A stretch of 64,000 nucleotides of DNA from Gongronella butleri (taxonomy: Eukaryota > Mucoromycota > Mucoromycetes > Mucorales > Cunninghamellaceae). The stretch is taken from contig JAIWZP010000006.1 of the NCBI GenBank assembly GCA_025201375.1, forward strand, positions 744,001-808,000, written 5' to 3'. The notes beneath the pieces are model-generated. The model ran no database searches. It saw only the letters and a program-made list of their open reading frames with translations, and was not told where the DNA came from. A program made the translations under genes and the position numbers. Within the stretch, counting starts at the first letter, position 1; every line of letters starts with the position of its first letter. Shown here one piece after another: positions 10,286 through 21,983 of the stretch.

Positions 10286-11988
10286 TTAGGAGCAGGCGAC
10301 TTGGCATTCGTCCTTGTTGTTGGCCGAGGTGGATGAAGACGCGGATGGAGCGACGACAGGCGTGGGCAATGGGTTTCTTGCCGTGGGCGTGGAAGCGGAA
10401 GACGCAATTGGGGGCGATGGCGTGCCATTGACGACGATGGCGGCGTGGTCGCGGCCATTGCTGCTGTGAATCACGGCATTTTGCACCTGGGCGCCCAAAA
10501 CAGGCGCGACGTGCCGCTGACTGACCTTTTCCCACCACTCGTCCAGAATGCGTACAGCCAAGGTGCGCACATTTGGATCGACCTTGCGATTCATGTAGGG
10601 CGTGATCAGCGAGCAAAGCACTTGATGAATCTCGGCCTTTTTATACGGCCGGTCGCGCAATTGAGTGTTGAGCAGGCATGGCCGCAGCACACGCAGGTAC
10701 GCGTCGCGGAGCTAAAAAAAAAAAGTTGGAAAAAATTAAAAAAAATTGAGTGTCATTGCCAGCAATCACGCCATGTTTTGACTATTTATTACCGTCTCGG
10801 CCTCTTGGTCGTCGCCCAAATCACAGACCTCGCGCAGGATAATGTCGACAAGCACATACAGATCATTGGTGTAGAAATACTCAAAGAGCTTGGGCTCATT
10901 GAGAATGCTAAAAAGCAACTTTAGGATCAAAAGCTGGATGCACGCATCATCTGGCCAAATAAAAAAAAAAAAAGTAGAAATGAGACCACTAGTCATTGCA
11001 CGGCAAAAGAATAGCGTACCTGAGCGATTGAGCAAAAAGATCAGATTTTCGCCAAACGTGGTGGAATTTTGCAAACGGAAGCTGAGCGCGGCAATGACAA
11101 GATTGGAACGATCGCCCGCCATGATGAATTGCTCGTTAAGGACAAGCAGTAGCAGGATGATGTATGTGTGGAATTGCTCGTCCGTGTCGGTGCGCGACGA
11201 TTCAACGAGATCGAGCAAAAACGTGATGATTTCCTGCGTGACGGCATCTAAAAAAAAAAGAGAGAGAGAGAGATAAAGGGAACAAATGAGCAATTGGGCA
11301 TTTACATCGCAATTGACTTTTTTTACCCCAGTCTGCACGCTTGAACTTTGCGACCTTGCCCATCTCAAAGGCCAGAGACAAAGCCACGCACATGACTTGG
11401 CGGTCATTTTGCAATTGAACGAGTTCGCCCATGATCTTGGCCATCAACCGATTGCGCTTGCGCATATATGCCTCCTCGACGACGTATTGCATCCAGCGGG
11501 GGTCCTCTTTACCAGCGTACAATAGGAGACCATAGGCAATCAGGAGATGCGAGTGATCCTGCAACAACAGAGCGTGCCCCTGAAGCAAATGACTAAGGAT
11601 CGTCGTGCTGTGCTCCAGGTAAAATGTCGAATCAATCAGCTTGTACGCCACCTGCGCCAATTGCGCCTCCGTCGTGATGAATTCCTCTAGTAAAATAAGC
11701 GTGGGATCAAAAAAAAAGAAGGCGCATAATCGGGCCGATGTCTTTTGTGTTTACGCTGGAATCGAACCAAAAAATGGACGTATTGCGACGTGCGCTGGCG
11801 TGCGAGGTCGTCCGACGCGCAAGGTTGCTCGAGCAAGTCGCCGAGCTCTGAAAAATCGTGCAAAAAGACATGCTCGAGTGCATATTCTTCTGCTTTCTAT
11901 GCTTTTTTTTTTATCTTTTTTCTTCTTCTTTTTTACCTGCAAGGAAGCTGTCAATATCGTCAAAGATGTAGTCAATACCCAAGTCCAT
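10286..11988 (-). CDS. SPIN90/Dip1/Ldb17-like activator of Arp2/3 complex (DUF2013)
   Basis: Six exons on the minus strand (11988-11937, 11847-11755, 11686-11327, 11247-11020, 10950-10793, 10711-10286) join in phase to 438 residues. The protein is an all-helical repeat; the signature of the NCKIPSD/Dip1 family lies in the joined exons 4-6, with FGENLIFLLNRS, CIQLLILKLLFSILNEP, YFYTNDLYVLVDIILRE and LRDAYLRVLRPCLL. Dip1 and SPIN90 activate Arp2/3 without a pre-existing filament, seeding the first actin filament of endocytic patches. The last 60 residues are S/T/P/A-rich and probably disordered. The 52-nt first exon encodes a short acidic leader (MDLGIDYIFDDID). The start is 325 nt from the start of the divergent SUR2 gene. 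Confidence 0.85.
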
Positions 11989-12312
11989 GGAGTGAAAGAA
12001 AAAAAGGCAAAAAGGAAAGGAGAACGGGGAAAAGGGAGGGAAACAAGGGCAACTAGGCGTCCGTCAGTCGCGTCGAGTTCAAAAGGGGTTTGGGGGAAGC
12101 GTGTGAGGGTATCTAGAAAATGTGTGCAAAAGCAAAAAGAAAGGAAGAATGATCCGGGACGAGACGAGACCAATCCCCGCTCCATAAAAAAAAGTGGGCT
12201 GACAAGGAAAAAACAGTGGAAAAAAGCGTATTTTTTTTTTTCTGCGGGTGCTTTCTTGCCTTTTTCGCTCGTTTTCTTTTTTTTTTTTTTCTCAACAAAA
12301 AGAACGCACAAG

Positions 12313-13544
12313 ATGGTGTTGTCGCGCCTACCAGATATGTGGACCGATGAAATGCTTGCATTATGGGTGCCTGTAGCGGTGTATTGGGTGCTTTGCCTTT
12401 GCTATGAAGGCCTTATGCGGTGGCAACTGCCATATTTCGAGCAATTCCGCCTACACACGGCAAAAGCCAAGGACACTCGCAACAAGGTCACGCTGACGCG
12501 CGTCATTATCATGGTTGCTCTGCAACATGTCGTCCAGCTGTTCTTTGGCTACTTTCTCATGCACGTCCAGCCGGCCGACGTGCGCCGTGCGAATCATGTC
12601 ATTGCTCTGACGCGCACCGCGCGCGCCATCGCCCTTTATGGCTTGGATCCCGCGCTTTCGCATCACATTGCAAGCATTTATCTCAATCTTCTTGTGCCAC
12701 TGTTCCAATTCATTGTTGCCATGTAAGAAACGATACGGAGAATGACAAAGAGAGAATGAAAGAAAAAAAAAAACTGGTGGAGAGAGGAGATCATGTGCGA
12801 AAAAAAAGGCACAAAACCGATCTTATCTGATCCTTTTTTTTTTCGTTTTGTTTTGGTTGCAGGATGATCATCGACACGCACCAATACTTTTTGCATCGCC
12901 TTGCACACACATCGACGTTCCTGTACAAGCATTTCCATTCGCACCATCACCGACTGTACGTCCCCTACGCGTTTGGCGCGCTTTACAATCACCCCGTGGA
13001 GGGCTTTGCCCTGGACACGCTCGGCGCAGCACTGGCGTACGAATTGACGCGCATGACGCCGCGCATGGGCATGCTCCTCTTTTGCTTTTCCAACATAAAG
13101 ACAAGTATGGCACAGGGAAAACGTGAAATTGAGCAAAACTTGTCTCATTCCTTGTTTTTTTTTTTTTTTGTATCAAATAGTCAATGACCACTGTGGATAC
13201 AGCTTCCCGTGGGATCCTCTGAACGTGCTTTTCAAAAACAATGGCGTATAGTAAGTGGTGCTAGAGCTCGCCAGGAAAGAGAAAAAGAGAGAAAAGTTAA
13301 AGAAGAGACAATTGAGTGCTCCATGATGGGTTTTTGTCGAGCGTATGCTGGCTGTTCGGTGACAACAAGGATTAAAGCAAGAATCTGACGCTCAATTTCT
13401 CCTTTTATATCTAGTCACGACATTCACCATCAAGCGTGGGGTATCAAAAAGAATTTTGCTCAGCCGTTTTTCACCTTCTGGGACCGCGTGCTGGATACAC
13501 AGATGGACGAGGCCGAGGTCAAGCGGCGCACCAAGGTCGCATAG
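12313..13544 (+). CDS. SUR2: sphinganine C4-hydroxylase (SUR2 family)
   Basis: Four exons (12313-12722, 12863-13104, 13181-13250, 13415-13544) join in phase to 283 residues, a normal length for the family. The enzyme hydroxylates C4 of dihydrosphingosine or dihydroceramide in the ER to give phytosphingosine, using a di-iron centre. All three histidine boxes are present: HQYFLHRLAH, HFHSHHH and HDIHHQ. The context VPYAFGALYNHPVEGF and KNFAQPFFTFWDRVLD is specific to SUR2 rather than to C4-methyl sterol oxidase. Three to four hydrophobic segments surround the boxes, as expected for an ER membrane enzyme. All three introns are in phase and the third histidine box starts exactly at the last exon. 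Confidence 0.95.
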
Positions 13545-16500
13545 CAACCTTTTTATTATATATTGCTCATTGCACTTACTTGTATATCATCATTACGTAT
13601 TTTATAAAAAAAAATCAGCAACCACACCCTTTTTGCATAGTTTTTGTGAGTCATTTGTGTTTCAATGTCTTTTGCACCGCAATGCAGGTACACAAAAGAA
13701 AGAAAAAAGACGCGTGCTGAATGTGACGGCGTCAGCAAACAAACAAATGATGGAATTTGGGCACTTTGAGAAAACCTTGCCCAGTATTGATAGAACGGAC
13801 ATGATCAAGCTTTTGCTGCAGATGAGGGTCACCTTTTTTTATTCTCGTGCCAAGCAGTTAAAATGGGGAATCTGATCGGGAAGCGGCTGAGAACGTGCAA
13901 TGAAATAAATGATTCAATGTTTTTATTGTCGGTGAATGTAAATCATACATGAGCATCTTCTCTTTGAACAGATGCGCTCAAGGGTTCACGTTCGAACGAG
14001 CCATCGTCACTCGGGGCACCGCAGCCGCTAGGTGGCGCACAATGGCAATTTTTGGGTAATCTTTTCTTTTGACTCTCGTCATCAAAAAGCGTCTTAGTTA
14101 GTAAGACGAGTGAGTGGGGCTAGAGTGAAAAAAATTCTGGGGAAGTCAACTAAACCATCTTTTTAAACTGCTCGAGGCTCGAGATTGACGACCCATTCAT
14201 GTTAAAACGTATTTACAAATGAAAAAATAGATGATTTTACTTTTGTTGCGCGTTTAATCGCTTTTGACAATGGCACCATGTTGCAACAGATTGTTTTCCA
14301 TTCGAGGGCTAATTTGCTCAATCGGATCCGGCTGAGTCTGATGATGAGGTCCAAAAAGTCCAAGTATTCTGACCCTAAATTTTGCGATTTTAGATTTTTT
14401 GCAGGCCGCCACGCACTCTAATTTGCAATACGGCAAAATTTAATTGGACTTTTCGGACCTGACTCCGGGGATCGGATCGGGAGGAATTGAAGAAAAAAAA
14501 AGGAATTGGTTCCGCAAGACCATCTTATTCTCACATTTTCGTTAATACAAGAAAAAAAAAGTGTGAAGACTGGATGACCGGAAGCCAAAGCCCTACATGA
14601 ATTTGCACACAGAGAAAGGTTCACTCATCGTGCTTCATGGTCATTCCAGGACGTAGTGGGGTTGGTCAACTATGCAAAATGAACGCTTTTGTTCTTTTTT
14701 CCACAAACCCTTTTCCCATATCCATGAATCGACATTGATCTCCAGGGTTAAAAAAATGCAGCAATCGGATGGTGCCTTGTTGGCTGCAGGGTAGCCTATG
14801 TTTCGCGTGAAAGTTGACCTTGACGTGGCCATTTACAAGAAAATGCAAGTTTTCTTGGGCATATATGACACGCATGCTAACACGTCGCATTCAAGAGCGC
14901 AATAGGAAGTGCCGGCGCCATTCCTAGTAGCGTATGCACAAACAAAGAAAAGGTGCTCGTTTTGAATGACAAAATAATCATGGATTGGCTGCCGCCGCGC
15001 GATTCCCGGCTCTTTTTCAATCAAAATCTATTCCAAGAACTGGTGTTTCAAGCCTTGCGTAGTGCTTTCAATGTTTAAAATGACGTAACATTATTTTGAA
15101 CGCGATCGGGTGGCTGCAATTTCAGCAATCTTCATATTGAAGCTTTTTGGTGTTTTCATAGACAATTATTCAATATTACTGGACTGATGCGCATCAAGCG
15201 CGCGTTCTCAATCCTACGTCGATCGCGTGCATTGCAAAAAAAAATTGTTTTGGGAAATCTATCGGGTGGATTTCGAGAATACGTTGATTAAGTCTTTTTC
15301 AGTGGTTTTTGATCGTTTGTCGGTGCATGCGTAACCTACAATGTCATTTATCTATTGACCTGTCGCTTCCAACATTTCTCGCTCGAATGAGCCCACTCTT
15401 GCAGCATTGCGGTAGCTAGATGGCTCGCAATCACTATTTTCAAAAACCTTGATTTTTTCAAGGGGTACAGTCGTGGATTTGAAAATGGCAAAACTAAAGT
15501 CCTCAGATCGCCACGCCATTCAACCACATGGTAAGCGCACCTCTTTCACCGACGAAAATCAACTAAAAACCAGGAATCCATTGACTGATTCCGGCATAAA
15601 ATGCGTTTGACGTTAAATTTTCGATTCAAGGTCATCTCGACAAAAAAATGCTTGTGTCTCCGAGAAACACGCATCGTCAGAAACAGAATGGCTCGCTGCA
15701 TACGTGGACTGTGGTGATCAATGAAAAAAAGTGACTTTTGGCATTTTTGACACGGTTTCAAAACCATATATAATTTTCGACGCGTGATAAAGCGCGTCAA
15801 GCGTCCAGTTACACGTGTCTGTTTCTAATCCACCCCACACACCTGGCGTGTTTCTTGCTAGTGGACGCGCCGGCGCGGCTCTATGGACGCATTCTTCATG
15901 TGCAATTCGCCGTTGAAATTAAAATCAAAATTCAGGATTGCTCGCCACCGAGCAAATGGGTCCCACTCTTTTCTTGTCTTATTCGCGGTTTCTCCATGCA
16001 CTTCAACTTGTGTGTAAGTTTGGAGGATTTCTGGGGACCCATTTTTTCAATTTTGGATTTGAAGGCTGGCGACGACTAAATTTTGATTTGTGGGTGGCGC
16101 GCCCCAGCGACTTTTGACATTTGCGAATTTGAGTCCCATTCGGTGTTTCTAGCTTGCCTTTTCATGCGTGGATGTGATTCATGCCACTCCAGTGGCTGGG
16201 TCGCGAATTTGCATTGATGACGGCCAAAATGATGTTTTTTATGAGTTGTTTTTGATTTAACTTGTTTGAGGTGGCCCCAGATTTGTTACAGATCATGGCT
16301 TGAGATGGGATGCTCAACGATAGCAAGTTGGATAGAGATCGGGCCATTGGGTTGCGAACAATGCCTAGTTTTCTTCAGGCAAACAACCAGCTGTCGTAGC
16401 TCGGATAAGATCAAGATCCCAGAACGTCATCATACTTGGACGGACCGCGAACGCCACTGGGCAATGACACAACGACGCACGTTTTGTGGCGATCCACGCG

Positions 16501-16988
16501 TTTCAATTTTTAAATGGTTGCCACGAGTCGTAGAAATTTATTTTTAACCTTTTGCATGCGATGCACGCGGTCTAGAGACACGTGTGTGGGCTCATTTGAA
16601 TATGATACCTGCCGCGCGCTTCAATGACGTAACGCGCGGAGCGGGGGCCAATGGGTGCGTGTGTTGCGATTTTCTCGATTTATGCAAAATGTTTCCTTTT
16701 AACCTGTCGTCTCGCGTCATTGAATGACGATGGCCCATTTGTTTTCAAGACTTTCCAAGATGCAAGTTCTTTTACGCCCTTTTGATGTATTAGGCAGGCC
16801 GGATCAGTGGGCTCTGTCTCTCTCCTGGCCAAAAAATCCAACGCAATCAAGAAATAAAGGGGGCGTGCCCCTTAAAAGGCAGGTGGATTTCCCAGCTTTT
16901 TTTTTTTTTTTTTTTTTTTTGCTCTCTCTTTTATTTTTTTACCCTTTTGTTCTTGGACTTGTTCCGTTGTTTCGTTTCTGAGCTTGTC
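13545..16988. other. gene-free stretch of decayed repeats before the F-box gene
   Basis: No intact gene is seen. A partial piece of repeat family A lies near 13,970-14,070 (landmarks GAACGAGCCATCG and CGCTAGGTGGC). Between 14,640 and 15,024 the minus strand shows two adjacent short frames with protein-like composition (for instance RLLHFFNPGDQCRF and IHDYFVIQNEHLFFVCAY) that overlap in different frames; this looks like decayed coding sequence that I cannot identify. 15,300-16,200 is repeat A2, listed separately. 16,220-16,890 holds nothing recognisable. A run of about 22 T near 16,900 and further pyrimidines lead into the next start codon. Confidence 0.5.
15300..16200 (+). repeat. dispersed repeat family A, copy A2
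   Basis: Collinear with copies A1, A3, A4 and A5. Landmarks: CTCGAATGAGCCCACTCTTG (15,380), CTAGATGGCTCGCAATCAC (15,417), AAGGGGTACAGTCGTGGATT (15,460), GACGCGTGATAAAGCGCGTC (15,779), GTTTCTCCATGCACTTC (15,988) and GTTTCTAGCTTGCC (16,145). The 5' landmarks also occur, inverted, at 50,085-50,180 and the 3' ones, inverted, at 49,440-49,780, which shows that both halves belong to one element. Frames inside are short and not shared. Confidence 0.7.
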
Positions 16989-19900
16989 ATGGCGAGTGGT
17001 CCGAGCCCCATGTCCCTTGCTTCTATTCAGCTGTCATCGCCGTCACCGTCGCCGTCGCCTCATCAGGGTGGCGGGACGTTCCAAGCGCCCATGCAGCCGT
17101 CTTCTCAGCATGCGGCTGGTTTGCAAGGGCAAGCAAGCAGCAACCATAGCAACCATAGCAGCCATAGTGCCAGCAGCAGCACCACGAGCAGCCATTCATT
17201 GAGCAAGCAGCCATTGGCGCATGATGCGATTCTGAGGAGGATGGAAGTACGTCCACTTGTATTTCGGGGTGCAAGGTCATCATTTGGTCAGAGCCATATC
17301 CCGCCTGTATACCCGTTGATGGAGATGCCGACGCCTCCGGAGCTGAAACGCATCTCATTCACGATGGACGGCCGCAGCATGGTGCTCGAAGAAGAAGAAG
17401 ACGACGAAGATGATGGGCGCGAGCGATGTCGCATCAAGCACGTGCCTTTGACGTCGTCGGCGCGACCAATGTCGCTGTGCATCGATCAAAATGACGAATT
17501 CGACGAGTATGCCATGCAAACGGATCCATTGGACAGCCCCAATTCCGCCCTGCCGTCGCCGGTGTCCGATGTGGACGATTGGAATCAACAGGACGACGCT
17601 TCATTAACGCCAATGCATCCAAATCCAGCCATTGTGGCGCATCCGCCTTCTACCGCAGGCACCGCCTCGTCTTCGAATTCCTCTTCGAATTCCTCCTCCT
17701 CTTCTTCCTCCAATGACATGGTCGTCGACACGCCCATCACGACGCATGCCGCCACGTCCTCCTTTTCCCAGATTCCACCCGCGCCCATCACGCCTGTGCG
17801 CGCCCTCATCGATACCTATGATGCCCTGCCAAACGATATCCAAGATTACCTCATGTTGCACCTTTTGCGCCGCACACCTATGCAATCCTTGCGCTTTGCG
17901 AGCGACGTCATCATGCAAGTGCTCCGCACCGACTTTGTCGCCAAGCTGCCGCGTCATCTGTCGCAAAAGATCCTCTTGTACCTGGACGTGCGCACCTTGT
18001 GCCGTGCATCCGCTGTGTCGCGCCTCTGGCACCAATTCATCGACGCCGACGCATGGCTGTGGCGCGTGAAAATCATGGAGGCTGCCTTTGTCGTGTCGCC
18101 GCACGAATTGATCGACTATCCGCACTATCTGCCGCCCCAATTCCAGCAAAATAGCCAAAATATGCAAACCCAGCCTCCCAATCCACCGAACCAGCCGTCC
18201 AATGCCAATGAAATCCCTTCGTCGTCGTCGTCTTCAGTGTGTTCAGAAATCCTGTCACCGGCATTGTCGCCCATGGAGGAGATGTTGCAGGATGGCGTGC
18301 TGCCGGATCCCATGGCATGGCTTTTGCAAGACAATAACCACCACCACCACCACCAAGCATCCACGCCGCTCCCAATGGCCCCTTTGCCTCGATCGTCGTC
18401 GTCGTCGCTGTCGCTGCCGCCATTGGCCGCCGCCACTTCCGCCGCCGTGCCACAGGTGACAACAAGCGAGCCCATCGTTGTTCTCGACGCGCAGCAGCCA
18501 TTCAAGGCCGTCTACAGGCGCCACCACCAGATGCGCGTGAATTGGAAGCACAACCGTGCGCAGCGCACGCAGGTCAAGGGCCATGGCGAGGTCGTCACGT
18601 GCCTGCAATTCGACAATGACAAGATTATCACCGGATTTGAAAAGACGAGCTCGGGTTACTATGACAATAGCATCAACATTTACGATATCAAGACTGGCCA
18701 GCTGCGGCGCAAGTTGCACGGCCACGAGGGCGGCGTGTGGGCCCTGCAGTATGTCGGCAACACTCTTGTCACGGGCTCCACAGACCGCACGTTGCGAATT
18801 TGGGACATTGAACGCGGCATTTGTCGCTACGTCTTTTGTGGACACACAAGCACCGTCCGCTGCCTGTACATCGTCATGCCCACGCCCGTTCAAACCCCGC
18901 ACGGCGTCGTCATGCAGCCTGATCAGCCCAAAATCATCAGTGGGTCGCGCGATTGCACCATTCGCGTCTGGAATCTGCCGTATTTGCCTGCAAAGGGCTT
19001 TCCACCGTCCTCGTCTTCGGCCTCATCGTCCGCTGCAGCCACACCCAATGCGTCGGCATCCTCTTCCTCGTCGCATCATCCTCCACACACACATCATCAT
19101 CATCATCCGCCTCATCACCACCATCGCACGCCATCTTTCAGCAAACAAGACCCTGGTGACGAGTACGCGCGCAACAACACAACCACCACAACAACCACGT
19201 CATCGTCGTCGAATCCAACACAAGCGTACCACACCACATTCTCGCAAGAACATGAATTCAATCCCTTTTTTGTTCATCTCTTACGCGGCCACACAGACTC
19301 GGTGCGCACGCTCGCCGCACACGGCAACATGCTCGTCAGTGGAAGCTACGACAACACGGTCCGCGTCTGGGACCTCGAAAAGGGCGAGCGCCTCCACCAA
19401 CTTGAGGGCCACACGCAAAAGGTTTATTCCGTTGTCATTGACCCAAAGAACAATCGATGCATCTCTGGTTCCATGGACTCCACCATTCGCATCTGGTGCC
19501 TCGAGTCGGGCCGCTGTTTGCATGTCTTGCGAGGTGAGACACGCACAAAAAAAAAAAAAAAAAAAAAAAAGAAGAGAATTTGCCGAGGCGAATTCGCGTC
19601 CCACTCAACTTTTTTTTCTTTTCTTTTCTTTTTTGACAGGTCACACAAGCCTTGTTGGACTCCTTGGCCTGACAGACGCGTATTTGGTGAGCGCCGCGGC
19701 GGACGCGTCGTTACGCGTGTGGTCGACGCAGTCGGGCGACTGCCACCACGTTCTCTCGGGCCATCATGGCCACAAGACCGCCATCACCTCCTTCCAGCAT
19801 GATAACATCAAAGTCGTCTCCGGCTCAGAGGGCGGCCTCAAGATGTGGGACGTCAAAACAGGCGAACTCATGCATGACCTCATTACCGACGTCCATGGCG

Positions 19901-20115
19901 TCTGGCGCGTCGCCTTTGACGAGCGTCGTTGCGTCGCCGCCGTAAAAAGGTATTTTTTGAGAAAAAGCGAAAAAAAAAGAGTGCGAAGAAACGAGAAAAA
20001 AAAAGATGAAAAAAAAGCGCATTTGGCTCGGCATCTCTTCTCATCTTTCTTTATTTTCTTTAGCGAAACCGGCACGCGTCTGGATATTCTTGATTATGGT
20101 GCCGATTTGAACTAG
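16989..20115 (+). CDS. CDC4: F-box/WD40 ubiquitin-ligase substrate receptor (Cdc4/Fbw7/Pop1 family)
   Basis: Three exons (16989-19533, 19640-19949, 20064-20115) join in phase to 968 residues. The protein is the substrate receptor of an SCF ubiquitin ligase that binds phosphodegrons. A low-complexity N-terminus is followed by a dimerisation helix region (DIQDYLMLHLLRRTPMQSLR), then an F-box near residues 315-365 (LPRHLSQKILLYLDVRTLC, VSRLWHQFIDADAWLW). From about residue 520 come WD40 repeats, for example LVTGSTDRTLRIWD, IISGSRDCTIRVW, LVSGSYDNTVRVWD and CISGSMDSTIRIW. An S/H/T-rich insert of about 90 residues with several His runs splits the propeller between two blades. An in-frame ATG 14 codons upstream exists; I prefer 16989 because the upstream part is a hydrophobic translation of the T-rich leader. 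Intron 1 begins with GTGAGA and carries about 20 A. Confidence 0.9.
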
Positions 20116-20724
20116 ATGGCAGGCGTCTTGACATTTTCAAAAAGTCCCTCAGGGCATGATATCAATGTTTTTCTCTTTTTCCTTGTTTTGTGTGCGCCTC
20201 GGTGCACTTATTCCCCCACCCCTCCACACACACACTGCTGATGTATTGATAAAAAAAAAGGACAATTGACCTATCCAATGATTGTATCCATCGTCCAAGG
20301 CACAAGAATCGGGTTAAAAAGCGCAATTTGCGTGAACGCGCGCATCTTTGTTTTCTCATTTCATCCATGCTGATGTGCTCTCGAAAATGAACAATTTGGC
20401 GGAGCCCGCACGCGTCAAATGGGCGTGGCGCGCGCCAGAAATGAGACAAAACGGCGCACACATGTGTGGACGCGCGTCTTTTTTTTATTTTTGCGCCTTG
20501 ACCTCTCCCGTCCTTGCTGATGTACAGATGAGACATCGATGATTTGCCTCTCAATTTGGCTGCGACACATGTCCAATGCAGAAAAACGGACATTTTGGGC
20601 GCTGCTTTCCAAATCAGGGCCGCCCGTGCGGACGTTCCCGCCTTTTTTTCTTTTGTTTCGCCTGACAACAGATCCCCTCGTTTTTGTTTCTTTGCTGTTG
20701 TCGCGTTGTGAACCCGAGTTTACG
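20116..20724. other. intergenic region between the F-box and adaptin genes
   Basis: I see no gene here. Short frames on both strands have no family signature. The last 100 nt before the adaptin start are pyrimidine-rich, as in front of other genes in this window, and probably hold its promoter. Confidence 0.4.
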
Positions 20725-21983
20725 ATGATTAGCTTCTTGCTCATGGTGAACAAGCAGTGCAAGACGCGCTTTTCACGGTACTATTCCCAGGATATCGACG
20801 ACCCTGTGGCCTTTGAGGCTCGACTCGCGCGCGACTGTGTGCAGCGGCCCGCCTCGCACGTAAGCCCACTTTATATCCCACGAGGAGGCCCTCGGCACGC
20901 CACGACCCGCGTCCCAATAGGCATTTGCACGCTCACAGCTCTTTTTTTTTTTTTTTTTTTTGTCGTTTTGCTCGCCAGTGCTTGTTTTATACCTTTGAAG
21001 AATATCATATCGGTAATAAAACAAAAAAGAGTGTCGGAAAAGGGGCAATTGCGTAGCAATTGGGCGCCAAGGACACCAATTGACTCCCAGCAAGCTTGGC
21101 TGCCTTCCCCACGATCTGATCCATCCCTTTTTTTTCCATTTTCTTGGTCCCTGCAAGTCTATCGTGTGTATGGCAATCTGATCTTGATCATTGGTTCCGA
21201 CTCACCAGAGGTAAGTCGTCCACGCCTCCTAGGATTATGAGGCACCGTGGGCAATCCAAGCCAACGTCTTATTCTTTGTCTTTTGCTTGGTTCCTCCAAT
21301 TTATTTAGAACGAATTCGCGCTCCTAGAATGGCTCCAACTGCTTATGGGTAAAATTGATAATCAGCGGAACCCGGGCAGCGAGTGAGGAGGCGTGGAAAA
21401 AGCTAAAACAATGAAAAAACGTCGTTTTTCGTGCCTTTTTTTTTTTTCTCGTAGAGACCATGAATCGCTATTTTGATACCGTGGTAAGTGTCGGTGGGAA
21501 GACTTTGGCAGTGGGCCGTGTGGACAATTTGGGCAATTTGGATCGTTGAGCATGAATCTTATTTTTTTTCCTTCATTCTGTACGATGGCCACGAAAAAAA
21601 GACGGAAATGGACATCATTTTTCAACTGGAAAAAGTTCACGATCTCGTGAATGAGATGCTGCCTAAAGGGCTGCTGGCGGAAGCCAATCCAGAACGTGTT
21701 TTGAGCGCCCTAATCAATAAAAAACGAGTATAAGGTTCAACCTTCACTGAATACAGTATGACATCATAAGCAAACATCATACCCCTTTTTGCAGGCTCAA
21801 CGTAAGGAGAGATGCAGTAAAGCGCTCGTAGCCACCTTGTGCTTGGCCGGCACGCGTTCCTTTTTATTACGCGCTCAGGTCGAAACACGCGTCGCGATGC
21901 GTTGCGACGCGTCCGACATCGCGACGCGTCCAACGCGTGAATTGGGTCAGCTCTTCATCTTCACGCGCCATCCGCATCCATGA
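20725..21983 (+). CDS. AP-4 adaptor complex small subunit (sigma), many small exons
   Basis: Seven exons (20725-20859, 20979-21012, 21158-21210, 21309-21348, 21455-21483, 21602-21727, 21795-21983) keep phase throughout. The product is a sigma adaptin of a heterotetrameric coat complex for cargo sorting at the trans-Golgi. The start MISFLLMVNKQCKTRFSRYY has the MVNKQ-TR-S-YY pattern of AP-4 sigma rather than the isoform patterns of AP-1, AP-2 or AP-3. The rest follows the family: FYTFEEYHIVYRVYGNLILI, ENEFALLEWLQLL and MDIIFQLEKVHDLVNEML. The shared fold ends around residue 145. The last exon then reads on for 62 codons with unconserved R/A/T-rich sequence. In the degenerate copy at 25.3-26.1 kb the matching frame stops right after AQRKER, so the tail may be the result of a 4-nt difference. 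Exons of 34, 40 and 29 nt are notable. Exon 6 uses an A-rich acceptor. Confidence 0.85.

Noticed and set aside
11754..11770. A tRNA B-box-like GGTTCGATTCC on the minus strand
   Set aside because: The flanks form only a 3-bp stem, there is no acceptor stem or A box, and the bases encode conserved-phase residues of the SPIN90/Dip1-like gene.
16947..16988. Earlier in-frame ATG for the Cdc4-like protein
   Set aside because: The added 14 residues come from the pyrimidine-rich leader and have no counterpart in the family; the ATG at 16989 is the better start.
17604..18167. Long open frames on the opposite strand of the F-box gene and of phosphofructokinase
   Set aside because: They are antisense to strongly conserved coding sequence and owe their length to its codon bias; none has a family motif.
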